A stretch of 64,000 nucleotides of DNA from Dysgonomonas sp. UBA7710 (GTDB lineage Bacteria; Bacteroidota; Bacteroidia; Bacteroidales; Dysgonomonadaceae). Below the pieces are notes generated by a model. That model did not search any database. It was not told the origin of the DNA and saw only the letters and a program-made list of their open reading frames with translations. Of the stretch, positions 54,214 to 63,295 are shown piece after piece. The DNA lies in NCBI RefSeq assembly GCF_002482385.1, contig NZ_DLFW01000024.1:124001-188000 (forward strand). The letters are read 5' to 3'. The position numbers and the translations under genes were made by a program. Numbering within the stretch: the first letter of the stretch is position 1; the number at the start of each line of letters is the position of its first letter.

Positions 54214-54486
54214 ATGGAAATGACGAACGAGGAGATAATAGAGAAAATAAGAACTACTTTAGCCGAAGAATTCGAAGTAGATGTAGAAACTATCCAACCG
54301 GATGCGCCTTTGATCGAGACATTGGAAATGGATAGCCTCGACTTTGTAGATATGGTCGTACTGATAGAACAGAATTTCGGATTCACCGTAAATGGTAATG
54401 ACTTTGTAAATATAAAAACTTTTCAGGATTTCTATGATTTTATCATAGAACATCTCGACAAGCCAAATGACGGAATGGAAGGGTAA
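54214..54486 (+). CDS. Acyl carrier protein 1 of the pigment cluster
   Basis: Ninety residues. The phosphopantetheine attachment serine is S41 in EMDSLDFVD, with the usual acidic helix II. The long acidic N-terminal part and a divergent C-terminus (DFIIEHLDKPNDGMEG) mark it as different from the housekeeping AcpP. It overlaps the acyltransferase gene by 20 bases. A second ACP gene is at 59055. Confidence 0.92.
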   Translation: MEMTNEEIIEKIRTTLAEEFEVDVETIQPDAPLIETLEMDSLDFVDMVVLIEQNFGFTVNGNDFVNIKTFQDFYDFIIEHLDKPNDGMEG

Positions 54487-55354
54487 AACCAGAGGAGGAG
54501 TATTCGGATACCTTTTCTTTATCTTCCTGATAAAGAAAATCGGAATTACTGCGGCTTATATATTTTTAAGCACTATCGTCTTATACTTTATCCCCTTCGC
54601 GCCAAAAGCTACCGGAAGTATCTGGTACTATTCCCGTAAGGTACTAAACAAAAGCATTTTTTCCTCTATCGGAATGCTCTTTTGTAGCTATTACAGGTTT
54701 GGGCAAACGCTGATAGATAAAGTTGCTATCGGCAACGGAATGAAAAATAAATATAATTTCTGTTTCGAAAATTATAAAAGTTTCCTTGATATACTGAATG
54801 CCGACACGGGAGCAATTATAATCGGGGCACATGTCGGCAATTGGGAAATGGGTACACCGTTCTTTGAGGAATATGGTAAAAAAATCAACATCCTTTTATA
54901 TGACGCTGAATATAAGAGGATAAAAGAATTACTTCAAAAAAATTCCGTTCCGGCCGGTTTTAAAGTAATTCCTGTAAATGACACTGATCTGAACCATGTA
55001 TTTGCTATAAAGGAAGCTTTGGATAATAAAGAGTATATCTGTTTTCAGGGCGACCGGTATATCAATGAAGAGAGACGCCTGAAGGGTATATTCATGGGAA
55101 AAGAAACCAGCTTTCCATCCGGGCCTTTTCTATTAGCGGCAAAGATGAAGGTCCCCGTAGTATTTTATTTTGCCATGCGCGAACCTAAAAAATCGTACCG
55201 GTTCCATTTCATCGTGGCTGTACCTGTTTCTAAAAATGAAAAAGCAAAGCCTGAACAACAATTACTCGACCAATACATTCCGGCACTCGAAAATATTCTG
55301 AAAAAATATCCGGAACAGTGGTTCAACTACTACAATTTCTGGAACGAAAAATAA
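54467..55354 (+). CDS. LpxL/HtrB-like lysophospholipid acyltransferase
   Basis: A membrane acyltransferase of 295 residues. One helix near residues 15-45 is followed by the catalytic motif H122 x4 E127 in AHVGNWEMG, the HxxxxD/E site of the LPLAT family. GDRYI near 195 and the FPSGPFLLAAKMKVPVVFYF stretch near 215 match the LpxL family. In aryl-polyene clusters such enzymes are thought to attach the aryl-polyene acid to a lipid anchor. Start ATG lies inside the ACP gene (20-base overlap). Confidence 0.82.
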   Translation: MTEWKGKTRGGVFGYLFFIFLIKKIGITAAYIFLSTIVLYFIPFAPKATGSIWYYSRKVLNKSIFSSIGMLFCSYYRFGQTLIDKVAIGNGMKNKYNFCFENYKSFLDILNADTGAIIIGAHVGNWEMGTPFFEEYGKKINILLYDAEYKRIKELLQKNSVPAGFKVIPVNDTDLNHVFAIKEALDNKEYICFQGDRYINEERRLKGIFMGKETSFPSGPFLLAAKMKVPVVFYFAMREPKKSYRFHFIVAVPVSKNEKAKPEQQLLDQYIPALENILKKYPEQWFNYYNFWNEK

Positions 55355-55386
55355 AGCATTACAATCCGACTAACATATAATCAATC

Positions 55387-56472
55387 ATGAACTTGTTTCC
55401 TTCCTTACAAAAAAGATATTCCGAAGAGCAGTTTTCAGCGGCCAAAGCACAACGGATGGCGCAGGAAATAGCCTTTGGCCCTATTGTTTTTCAGGTATCA
55501 CGGCTTATGCTCAAGTTTGGTATTTTCGAATTATTATCAGAGAGCCGGGAGGGACTAACACTAAATGAAATATCGGAACATAAAAAGCTATCCCGTTATG
55601 CAGCACAAGTATTGCTGGAGGCTTCGCTTTCGATTGGTACTGTATTGATAAAGGATGATAAATATACTCTGTCTAAGGTCGGGTGGTTCTTATTGAACGA
55701 TGAAATGGCACGTATCAATATGAACTTTAATCATGATGTAAACTATTCAGGGCTATTCAATCTGGAAGAAGCACTTCTGAATGGAAAACCTGAAGGACTG
55801 AAAGTTTTTGGCGAATGGCCGACAATATATGAAGGCCTGTCAAAGTTGCCTGAGAATGTACAAAAAAGCTGGTTCGATTTCGACCATTTCTATTCCGATA
55901 ATTCTTTTTCACAAGCATTGGAAATCGTCTTTGCAAACAGTCCCCGTACATTGCTCGATGTGGGAGGTAATACAGGCCGCTGGGCCATGAAGTGCGTTGA
56001 ATTCGACACCGGAGTAGATGTTACTATCATGGATTTACCCCAGCAACTAGAACTGATGAAGGAACAAACTTCCGGCCGGACAGGCTCCGACCGCATACAC
56101 GGGCATGGCTGTAATCTGCTGGATAAAGAAGTGCCCTTTCCAAAAGGCTTCGATGCTATATGGATGAGTCAGTTCCTCGATTGTTTTTCGGAAGAAGAAG
56201 CTACAAGTATTTTGTCCCGTGCCGCAGCATCTATGGAAAAATCTTCGTTCCTTTACATTATGGAAACATTCTGGGACCGTCAGAAATTTGAAACAGCAGC
56301 TTATTGCCTCACTCTGACCAGCCTGTATTTTACGGCACTGGCAAACGGCAACAGCAAGATGTATCATTCGGATGATATGATACGCTGTGTAAAAGCAGCC
56401 GGACTGGAAGTTAACGAAATACACGACGGATTGGGATTGGGGCATAGCATTATGGTTTGCAAACGAATATGA
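55387..56472 (+). CDS. SAM-dependent O-methyltransferase-like protein
   Basis: A 361-residue class I methyltransferase. An N-terminal winged-helix part (about 60-120) with LSRYAAQVLLEASLSIG suggests dimerisation, as in plant-type O-methyltransferases. The SAM-binding glycine motif LLDVGGNTGRWA is near residues 190-200, followed by IMDLPQQLELM and WMSQFLDCFSEEEA. It probably methylates the pigment's phenol ring or carbon chain (inference); the ring position cannot be read. The gene overlaps the dehydratase start by four bases. Confidence 0.82.
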   Translation: MNLFPSLQKRYSEEQFSAAKAQRMAQEIAFGPIVFQVSRLMLKFGIFELLSESREGLTLNEISEHKKLSRYAAQVLLEASLSIGTVLIKDDKYTLSKVGWFLLNDEMARINMNFNHDVNYSGLFNLEEALLNGKPEGLKVFGEWPTIYEGLSKLPENVQKSWFDFDHFYSDNSFSQALEIVFANSPRTLLDVGGNTGRWAMKCVEFDTGVDVTIMDLPQQLELMKEQTSGRTGSDRIHGHGCNLLDKEVPFPKGFDAIWMSQFLDCFSEEEATSILSRAAASMEKSSFLYIMETFWDRQKFETAAYCLTLTSLYFTALANGNSKMYHSDDMIRCVKAAGLEVNEIHDGLGLGHSIMVCKRI

Positions 56473-56903
56473 GTAAGCTGGTAATAACAGAAGAAGGAGG
56501 TATATTGGACTTAATTCCGCAACGTCCGCCAATAGTGATGGTCGATAAGTTTTACGGAATTGAAGGTGACTGTTCATATACGGGACTGACAATCAGCCCC
56601 GGTAATATTTTCATTGAAAACAATTATTTCAAGGAACCCGGTATTATAGAACATATCGCGCAATCGGCCGCAGCACGTGTGGGATATATCTGTAGGCAAA
56701 ATAATGTCGCCGTACCACTCGGCTTTATCGGATCTGTAGACAAGATGACAATTCACATCTTACCAAAGGTAGGTAATGAACTGCATACCGAGATAAAAAT
56801 AATACAGGAAGTCGCCGAAATCACCCTGATAGGTGCGACAGTAAAAATCGGAGATAACCTTGTCGCCGAATGCCGTATGAAAATATTTTTGAAAAAGGAA
56901 TGA
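56469..56903 (+). CDS. Hotdog 3-hydroxyacyl-ACP dehydratase (ApeP-like)
   Basis: A 144-residue single hotdog domain. It starts at ATG 56469, overlapping the methyltransferase stop; a TTG at 56457 is less likely. DLIPQRPPIVMVDKFYGIE near residues 13-31 and the central helix GIIEHIAQSAAARVGYICRQ near 57-77 match ApeP-type dehydratases of aryl-polyene clusters. It lacks the GHFPGxP-type motif seen in the dehydratase at 63282, so the two proteins differ in active-site layout. Confidence 0.78.
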   Translation: MSKLVITEEGGILDLIPQRPPIVMVDKFYGIEGDCSYTGLTISPGNIFIENNYFKEPGIIEHIAQSAAARVGYICRQNNVAVPLGFIGSVDKMTIHILPKVGNELHTEIKIIQEVAEITLIGATVKIGDNLVAECRMKIFLKKE

Positions 56904-57343
56904 AAAAACATAAATACAGAGCTAAAGAACCCGCGCTAACAGACAGAACTACTATAAAAGTCCGTTTCAGTGAAGTAGATTCCATGCGTATTGTATGGCA
57001 TGGCCAGTACATCAAGTATTTTGAGGATGGCCGGGAAACCTTTGGCAAACGATATGGAATCGGTTATTGCGACATTTACGAAAACGGATACACTGCACCC
57101 ATTGTCGACCTCACCTGTCAGTATAAGCAATCCTTATCATTCGGGGAAGAGGCTATTGTGGAAACAAACTATATAGCTTCGGACGCTGCGAAAATAATAT
57201 TTGAATATACTGTTTATAAAAGTGATGGTGAGACAGTTGTCGCCACAGGAAGTACAGTTCAGGTATTCTTAAATTCTAATAATGAACTGGAGTGGACAAA
57301 TCCCGATTTTTATCAGGAATGGAAGAAGAAATGGAATATCTGA
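56900..57343 (+). CDS. Acyl-CoA/ACP thioesterase (YbgC-like, 4HBT)
   Basis: A 147-residue hotdog thioesterase. The 4HBT signature is FSEVDSMRIVWHGQYIKYFEDGRE near residues 22-45, where the aspartate (D26) near the start of the motif is the usual catalytic acid. Such enzymes release acyl chains from CoA or ACP, here possibly the finished polyene or stalled intermediates (inference). ATG 56900 overlaps the upstream stop (ATGA) and is chosen because the longer frame overlaps further. Confidence 0.82.
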   Translation: MKKHKYRAKEPALTDRTTIKVRFSEVDSMRIVWHGQYIKYFEDGRETFGKRYGIGYCDIYENGYTAPIVDLTCQYKQSLSFGEEAIVETNYIASDAAKIIFEYTVYKSDGETVVATGSTVQVFLNSNNELEWTNPDFYQEWKKKWNI

Positions 57344-59067
57344 ATGACATATACATTACCGCCGATAACATTATCAGTTCTTTAGGATTTACGACTAAAG
57401 AAAATGTCCGTGCCATTAGCCTGAATAAATCCGGGATTGCCCCTGTCAAAGCAGGAAAAATCTCCGATGCACCAATTCTTGCCGGGTTAATTAATTCCGA
57501 TATCCTGAACGAACTGACAGAAAAGCATAGCCTGCAAGAATTCAGCAAGGCCGAACAACTCTCCATATTATCAATTAAGGACTTATTATCGCAAAAAGAT
57601 ATAGATCTGAAGCAGTGTGGTTTCATTCTTTCTACAACAAAAGGGAATGTAGACTTACTGCAACATCATACAGAAAACATTGACAGGAACGTTTTTCTCA
57701 GGGAAAGTGCGTCTAAGATTACAGATTACTTCGGAATGGACGATAAGGCTATGGTTGTCTCCAATGCCTGCATATCGGGAGTATCAGCTCTTATTATCGC
57801 CCGTCGCTTACTCCTGAATGGTGACTATAAGCATATAATCGTTACGGGGGTAGATGTCCTTTCTCATTTTATTACCAGTGGTTTCCGGTCGTTTCGTTCC
57901 CTGAGTGAAAATCGTTGCAGACCTTACGATAGTGAAAGGGACGGGTTAAATCTGGGAGAAGCCTGTGGAAGCATCCTCCTGTCCGCAGAATCCGAAACGA
58001 ACAATATAATTATCAGAGGCGGGGCAATAAGCAACGACGCCAATCATATATCAGGCCCTTCACGCACTGGTGACGGCCTGTACTATGCAATGAGGGACGC
58101 AATGGATGAAGCCGGGGTAACAGCCAATGACATCGACTGCATAAACCTGCATGGCACTGCAACCGTTTTCAACGATGAAATGGAGGCGAAAGCTGTTCAT
58201 CTGGCTCAATTGGAAAAAGTCCCGGTCAATAGCCTAAAGCCGTATTTCGGGCATACATTGGGCGCATCGGGAATTATTGAAACAATTATTTGCGCACACC
58301 AATTAAAAGAGAACGTCATATACGGTACATCAGGTTATCAGACAAATGGTGTTTCACAATCCCTGAATGTAAGTAATAATCACATCTGTAGAAAGACGAT
58401 AAACACCTGTTTTAAAACGGCTTCCGGCTTTGGCGGTTGTAATGCTGCTATTATATTATCCAAAATACCTTCGCATAAGTCAATCGAGCAGGGAACATTT
58501 TTATTCAACGAAATAAAGAGCTGTATTATAGAGAATAGTTCTATAAAAGTAAATGATGAAGTCATATTTAAGTCCACATCCGGTAATTTTGCTGTTTTCA
58601 TCCGCGAAGCATACAAAAATGCAGGCGACAGCAACCAGAAGTTCTATAAGATGGATGACCTCTGCAAACTGGGATATATAGCAGCGCTGCATTTACTAGA
58701 TGGAATCACTTTTAATTCCGATGAAATGGGAATTATCTTATCCAATTACTCTTCGTCATCAGATACGGATTTAAAGCATCAGCGGATAATAGATGAAGGT
58801 GGAGACGATGCTGCCAGTCCGGCTGTATTCGTTTATACACTGCCCAACATTGTTGCCGGTGAAATATGTATCCGTCATAAAATACAAGGTGAAAATACCT
58901 TCTTTATCGAATATCCCGATAGTTCGGAAAGACAGGAAAAATATGTAAAACTCGCCATGAACAAGAGTAAATTACAATTTTGCATCACCGGTCGGTGCGA
59001 ATATTTTGCAAATAAATACAAAGCTGAATTCAGACTCATAAAGAAAGATAAAATATGGAAGAATTGA
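57331..59067 (+). CDS. Ketosynthase with fused C-terminal ketosynthase-like domain
   Basis: A 578-residue protein. Residues 1-385 form a ketosynthase with complete triad: C147 in NACISGVSA, H274 in NLHGTATVF and H308 in FGHTLGASG. Residues about 395-578 form an extra domain. It has SPAVFVYTLPNIVAGEICIRH near its middle, similar to NPSAFIQSTFNVIGAQIALIT of the protein at 60510, which is a stand-alone ketosynthase-like partner. The tail probably replaces or mimics that partner (inference). Start MEYLNDIYITADN at 57331 is preferred; ATG 57319 also possible. It overlaps the thioesterase by 13 bases. Confidence 0.82.
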   Translation: MEYLNDIYITADNIISSLGFTTKENVRAISLNKSGIAPVKAGKISDAPILAGLINSDILNELTEKHSLQEFSKAEQLSILSIKDLLSQKDIDLKQCGFILSTTKGNVDLLQHHTENIDRNVFLRESASKITDYFGMDDKAMVVSNACISGVSALIIARRLLLNGDYKHIIVTGVDVLSHFITSGFRSFRSLSENRCRPYDSERDGLNLGEACGSILLSAESETNNIIIRGGAISNDANHISGPSRTGDGLYYAMRDAMDEAGVTANDIDCINLHGTATVFNDEMEAKAVHLAQLEKVPVNSLKPYFGHTLGASGIIETIICAHQLKENVIYGTSGYQTNGVSQSLNVSNNHICRKTINTCFKTASGFGGCNAAIILSKIPSHKSIEQGTFLFNEIKSCIIENSSIKVNDEVIFKSTSGNFAVFIREAYKNAGDSNQKFYKMDDLCKLGYIAALHLLDGITFNSDEMGIILSNYSSSSDTDLKHQRIIDEGGDDAASPAVFVYTLPNIVAGEICIRHKIQGENTFFIEYPDSSERQEKYVKLAMNKSKLQFCITGRCEYFANKYKAEFRLIKKDKIWKN

Positions 59068-59315
59068 TAGAAAAACTGAAAAAAGAACTGATACAGGAAT
59101 TAAATCTTGAAGAAATGACTCCCGAAGATATAGATGCCGATGCCCCGTTATTCGGAGACGGCTTGGGTCTGGATTCCATCGACGCTCTCGAAATTATCCT
59201 TATCCTCGAACGTAATTACGGTATCAAAATCAAAAAGCCTGGAGAAGGCGAAGGACGCGAAATATTCAGGTCGGTAAGATCATTAGCCGAATTTATTTCT
59301 ACACATCAGAAATAA
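59055..59315 (+). CDS. Acyl carrier protein 2 of the pigment cluster
   Basis: Eighty-six residues. Phosphopantetheine serine S41 in GLDSIDALE. The DSID motif and KIKKPGEGEGREIFRSV insertion separate it from ACP 1 (DSLD). It overlaps the previous ketosynthase by 13 bases and the next ketosynthase by one base (TAATG), so it sits between the two synthases and may serve them (inference). Confidence 0.92.
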   Translation: MEELIEKLKKELIQELNLEEMTPEDIDADAPLFGDGLGLDSIDALEIILILERNYGIKIKKPGEGEGREIFRSVRSLAEFISTHQK

Positions 59316-60499
59316 TGAAGATTTACATTACAGGAACAGGTATTGTATCGGGTATAGGCATAAATACAGAAGAAAACCTGTATGCTATCCGGCACAAAAG
59401 TCATGGTATGGGCAAAGTCACTCTTTTCCCTACCAGCCTCGATGTTCCTGTAAGTGAGGTGAAATATACAAATGAGCAGCTTAAAGAGTTATTAGCTCTA
59501 CCTTCCGGTAAAACATACTCCCGAACTGCTTTGCTTGGAATACTGGCGGCGAAGGAGGCCTTATCGGATTCAAATATAGATGTAAAGGCTCAACGTACCG
59601 GACTTATATCTTCCACCTCGGTGGGCGGTATGGATTTAAGTGAAAACTTTTACGTCGATTTCCGGAAAGATGAGGAAAAGGGCCGTTTAAGGGATATTGT
59701 TTCGCATGATTGCGGCGACAGCACTCAAAAAATTGCGTCCTATCTGGGTATAACCGATTATGTAACAACAATAAGTACAGCCTGTTCTTCCGCAGGAAAC
59801 GCGATAATGCTGGGGGCAAGGATGATTAAAAACGGATTGCTGGATGCTGTTATCGTCGGAGGAACCGATGCTTTATGTAAGTTTACCTTGAATGGCTTTA
59901 ACTCGCTGATGATTCTGGATAAAGAACTATGCAAACCATTTGACAAATCCCGTGAGGGCCTGAATCTGGGCGAAGGTGCTGGTTATCTAGTATTACAATT
60001 AGAAAAAACATTAAAAAGAAAACCATATTGTATCCTCTCCGGCTATTCCAATGCAAATGACGCTTATCACCAGACAGCCACTTCTCCCGATGGAGACGGG
60101 CCGTACCTGTGTATGAAAGAAGCTGTTGAAATGGCAAATGTACTTCCCGGTGATGTGGACTATATCAACGTGCATGGTACGGGAACGCCTAACAACGACC
60201 TGTCGGAAGGGAAAGCGATCATACATCTTTTCGGTGAGGGTACACCTAAATTCAGTTCATTGAAACCGTTTATAGGGCATACATTAGGAGCTTCGGAAGG
60301 GATAGAGGCGGCCTTATCCGTATTATCCATATCTGAAGGAATCGTTTATCCGAACCTCAACTTTAAAAAACCGATAGAAGATACGAATCTTATTCCTGTT
60401 ACAGAATGTGACGAAGGCTTACCGATCAAACATGTCTTATCCAACTCTTTCGGATTCGGAGGGAATGATTCTTCTTTACTTTTTTCGGCAATAGAATAG
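59315..60499 (+). CDS. Beta-ketoacyl-ACP synthase (third catalytic ketosynthase)
   Basis: Chain-elongating ketosynthase, 394 residues. Triad: C157 in STACSSAGNA, H287 in NVHGTGTPNND and H322 in FIGHTLGASE. The C-terminus SNSFGFGGNDSSLLF is typical. It is next to a ketosynthase-like protein (60510) lacking the catalytic residues, which is the arrangement of a ketosynthase with a chain-length factor. The partner may control polyene length (inference). Confidence 0.9.
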   Translation: MKIYITGTGIVSGIGINTEENLYAIRHKSHGMGKVTLFPTSLDVPVSEVKYTNEQLKELLALPSGKTYSRTALLGILAAKEALSDSNIDVKAQRTGLISSTSVGGMDLSENFYVDFRKDEEKGRLRDIVSHDCGDSTQKIASYLGITDYVTTISTACSSAGNAIMLGARMIKNGLLDAVIVGGTDALCKFTLNGFNSLMILDKELCKPFDKSREGLNLGEGAGYLVLQLEKTLKRKPYCILSGYSNANDAYHQTATSPDGDGPYLCMKEAVEMANVLPGDVDYINVHGTGTPNNDLSEGKAIIHLFGEGTPKFSSLKPFIGHTLGASEGIEAALSVLSISEGIVYPNLNFKKPIEDTNLIPVTECDEGLPIKHVLSNSFGFGGNDSSLLFSAIE

Positions 60500-60509
60500 A
60501 CTCTTAGTT

Positions 60510-61460
60510 ATGAAAAGACCTTGTTATATAAACTCATTCGCATCTATCCACCCCGATGGTATTACCGGAGAAAGCGGGATGCTGCATGCGGTGGAGCCTG
60601 ATTACAAGCACATCATAACCAACGCGAATATGCGCCGCCGTATGAGCCACATTGTAAGGATGGGTGTTGCGTGCGGATTGATTTGTCTGGAACAAAGTGG
60701 AAACAAAAATATAGATGCCATTATTACAGCCACCGGACTTGGATGCCTGACCGATACAGAAAAATTTCTGGATAATCTCATAGAAAATGAGGAGCAATTG
60801 CTGAATCCTTCGGCTTTTATACAATCTACATTCAATGTCATAGGCGCTCAGATCGCCCTGATTACAGGCTGCCATTCTTATAACAATACCTATGTGCACC
60901 GCGGCCTCAGCTTCGAAAGCGCCCTGATCGACGGCATGATGAGGATATGGGAAGGTGACAATCAGGTCCTGATCGGTGCTGCCGATGAAGTGTTACCCGC
61001 CGGGCATACTATCTTGAAAAGGCTGGGTATGCTCGATAATATTATATTGGGCGAAGGCTCCCAGTTTTTTACATTAGCGGCTGAAAAAGAATTATATACT
61101 GTTGCAGAACTGGCAGCTGTCAGGACATTTACAGGAAAGCTGTCTTCGGAGGAGATGCTGCACAGGATAAAGATATTCCTGACAGAAAACAATATAGAAT
61201 CGATTGATATACAACATCTTATCACAGGTAAAAATGGAAACACAACCGATGACCTGGTATATAATGTTGTGGAGCAATTATTCCCATCCACCTCATACTC
61301 GACATTCAAAGACATTTGCGGGGAATACCCGACCGCTTCGGCTTTCGGTATGTGGAAAGGATTAAGTCGATTGAAAGAATCCGGTGATATACAATACCTG
61401 CTTATCTACAACCATTATTACACTGTAAATCATTCATTGATATTATTGAAAAAATGCTGA
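60510..61460 (+). CDS. Ketosynthase-like (chain-length-factor-type) protein
   Basis: A 316-residue protein with the beginning of a ketosynthase fold. NPSAFIQSTFNVIGAQIALIT is near residues 97-117. The position of the catalytic cysteine region reads GCHSYNNTYVHRGLSFESALIDG, without the GACSSG layout, and no HGT or GHT histidine motifs follow. Similar non-catalytic partners of ketosynthases act as chain-length factors in polyketide and aryl-polyene systems. It pairs with the preceding catalytic ketosynthase after a 10-base gap. Confidence 0.75.
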   Translation: MKRPCYINSFASIHPDGITGESGMLHAVEPDYKHIITNANMRRRMSHIVRMGVACGLICLEQSGNKNIDAIITATGLGCLTDTEKFLDNLIENEEQLLNPSAFIQSTFNVIGAQIALITGCHSYNNTYVHRGLSFESALIDGMMRIWEGDNQVLIGAADEVLPAGHTILKRLGMLDNIILGEGSQFFTLAAEKELYTVAELAAVRTFTGKLSSEEMLHRIKIFLTENNIESIDIQHLITGKNGNTTDDLVYNVVEQLFPSTSYSTFKDICGEYPTASAFGMWKGLSRLKESGDIQYLLIYNHYYTVNHSLILLKKC

Positions 61461-62146
61461 TTTTCATTTCATCCATAGCCGCTATACTGCTTATATTCCT
61501 CATCTATGCCTCTTACAGCATCCGGTCGGGAATATACTTAAAAGCATTATGCCGGAATGAAAAGAAAGGAAAAGTAGTAGCACTCACATTTGACGACGGG
61601 CCCGACAAAGAGCAGACGCCCAAAGTGCTTGATATTCTGAAAGAATATGATGTCAAAGCTACTTTTTTTTGTATAGGCAGCAAGATTAAAGGTAATGAGA
61701 GTATCCTGTCAAGGATGAAAGAGGAAGGCCATTTAATCGGTAACCATACTTTTAATCACTTTTTTTCGTTTCCTTTGTATGCGTCGCAACGAATGAGAAT
61801 GGAGCTAAGCGATTGCGAAAAGGCTATTGAGGAGGTAACAGGAGAAAGAACGATATTGTTTCGTCCGCCTTTCGGAATCACCAATCCGACCATAGCAAAG
61901 GTGGTCAGGACAATGGGTTATCTGACTATTGGCTGGAGTATCCGCTCTTTAGATACATGTAAGAAAGAAAACACGGTATTGAAGCGAATAAAGCGAGGAC
62001 TAAAGGCGGGAGCAGTCATTCTCTTACACGATCCATTGCCGCAGAGTGACAGCCTGTTACGAAAAGTGCTCGATCTTCTGAAAGAAAACGATTACATCAT
62101 AGAGAGGATAGATAAATTATTTGATATACCTAAAACAACGAAATGA
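61454..62146 (+). CDS. Polysaccharide deacetylase (NodB-like)
   Basis: Removes acetyl groups from N-acetylated sugars. It has 230 residues. A membrane helix spans about 2-19, so the catalytic domain is outside the inner membrane. NodB motifs: TFDDGPD with D47/D48, the zinc HTFNH (H98, H102) and FRPPFGITNP near 136-145; an LHDP motif follows near the end. In the pigment cluster, a role on a glycan or lipid-linked sugar is possible (inference). It overlaps the previous gene by 7 bases. Confidence 0.88.
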   Translation: MLIFISSIAAILLIFLIYASYSIRSGIYLKALCRNEKKGKVVALTFDDGPDKEQTPKVLDILKEYDVKATFFCIGSKIKGNESILSRMKEEGHLIGNHTFNHFFSFPLYASQRMRMELSDCEKAIEEVTGERTILFRPPFGITNPTIAKVVRTMGYLTIGWSIRSLDTCKKENTVLKRIKRGLKAGAVILLHDPLPQSDSLLRKVLDLLKENDYIIERIDKLFDIPKTTK

Positions 62147-62772
62147 AACGCATATATATTTGTTATTTACTTATTTTCATTTGTATAACGCAGATAAACG
62201 CGCAGATGAAAAAGATGGAAGATGTGAAAGCCTTTAATGAACGGGTTCTCCGGGAGGCTGTATCTGTAAAAAGTATAGAAAGTGATTTTACTCAAATAAA
62301 GCATCTCGACCTGTTTAATGAAGATATAACTTCAAAAGGTAAATTCTATTACAGGCACAATGATAAAATAAGTCTCGATTATAGTTCCCCTACAAAATAC
62401 CTGATTGTTATAAATGCCGATAAACTAAAGATAGTTTCGGATGGTAAAAAAAATGTTGTGAACCTGAAATCGAATAAAGTCATGAGCGAAATGAGAAGTA
62501 TGCTCGCCGCGTGTATGTCGGGCAATATTTCGCAAATATCAGGCTATAACATGGAATACTTTGAAGATAGCAACTCCTATCTGATAAAAATAAAACCAAC
62601 CAATAAATCTGTACAGGCATATATCTCAGGCTTCGATATTTATATGGACAAAAAAGATATGTCGGTATCCAAATTGCGTATATCGGAGAATGCCACCGAT
62701 TATACCGATTACCTGTTTCAGAACAAAAAGTTTAATACACTGACAGATGACAAAAAGTTTTCAGTTAATTAG
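62143..62772 (+). CDS. LolA-like outer-membrane lipoprotein carrier protein
   Basis: A 209-residue periplasmic protein with a signal peptide (about 1-20, ending TQINAQ). The LolA-like beta fold is shown by VKSIESDFTQIKHLDLFNEDITSKGKFYYRHNDKISLDYSSPTKYLIVINADKLKI near residues 40-100. LolA-like proteins occur in aryl-polyene clusters and are thought to carry the lipidic product across the periplasm. It overlaps the neighbouring genes by 4 and 26 bases. Confidence 0.82.
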   Translation: MKRIYICYLLIFICITQINAQMKKMEDVKAFNERVLREAVSVKSIESDFTQIKHLDLFNEDITSKGKFYYRHNDKISLDYSSPTKYLIVINADKLKIVSDGKKNVVNLKSNKVMSEMRSMLAACMSGNISQISGYNMEYFEDSNSYLIKIKPTNKSVQAYISGFDIYMDKKDMSVSKLRISENATDYTDYLFQNKKFNTLTDDKKFSVN

Positions 62773-63295
62773 TATCCTGTTGGTATGCCTTACTTTCGTC
62801 TCCTGTTCTAAGAATACATATCCGCTGAAAACAGGGCCTGCTCCTATTATATCCGTTGGGAATAAAGCGCAGAAGTATAATATGACGCTGGATTTCGGAG
62901 GCAAACATTTTAACGGTATGCTTATCGCAAAAACAATGGAAGATGGTGAAATACGCATTGTCGCATCTACCATGTTCGGGCTTAGTCTGTTCGATTTCGG
63001 AATGAAAGGTGAAAACTGGAATGTTTACAGTTGTATAGAGCCTATGCGGAAAGACCGTATACTGAAAATCTTTGAAACTGACTTCAAACTGTTATTTTTA
63101 TCCGGCAGGAACGTTAAAAAAATAGAAAAAACAAAAGAATATACTAAATTTGTAACAGGAGGAGGTATCTCCAAGGGGGTGATTTATGCCACACCTGAGA
63201 CAGAAAACGATTCTGAGAAAATACAAATAAAGCACTCCTGGCTACGATTAACTATCGGACTGGAGAAAATGGGAGAAAACAATGTTATTGAATGA
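62747..63295 (+). CDS. Hypothetical outer-membrane lipoprotein in the pigment cluster
   Basis: A 182-residue protein with signal and lipobox FVSC (Cys20). The mature part contains PLKTGPAPIISVGNKAQKYNMTLDFGGKHFNGMLIAK and a beta-rich middle. In classical aryl-polyene clusters a small lipoprotein (DUF3261) occurs in a similar place; I cannot confirm it is that family. It overlaps its neighbours by 26 and 14 bases, which places it firmly in the operon. Confidence 0.68.
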   Translation: MTKSFQLISILLVCLTFVSCSKNTYPLKTGPAPIISVGNKAQKYNMTLDFGGKHFNGMLIAKTMEDGEIRIVASTMFGLSLFDFGMKGENWNVYSCIEPMRKDRILKIFETDFKLLFLSGRNVKKIEKTKEYTKFVTGGGISKGVIYATPETENDSEKIQIKHSWLRLTIGLEKMGENNVIE

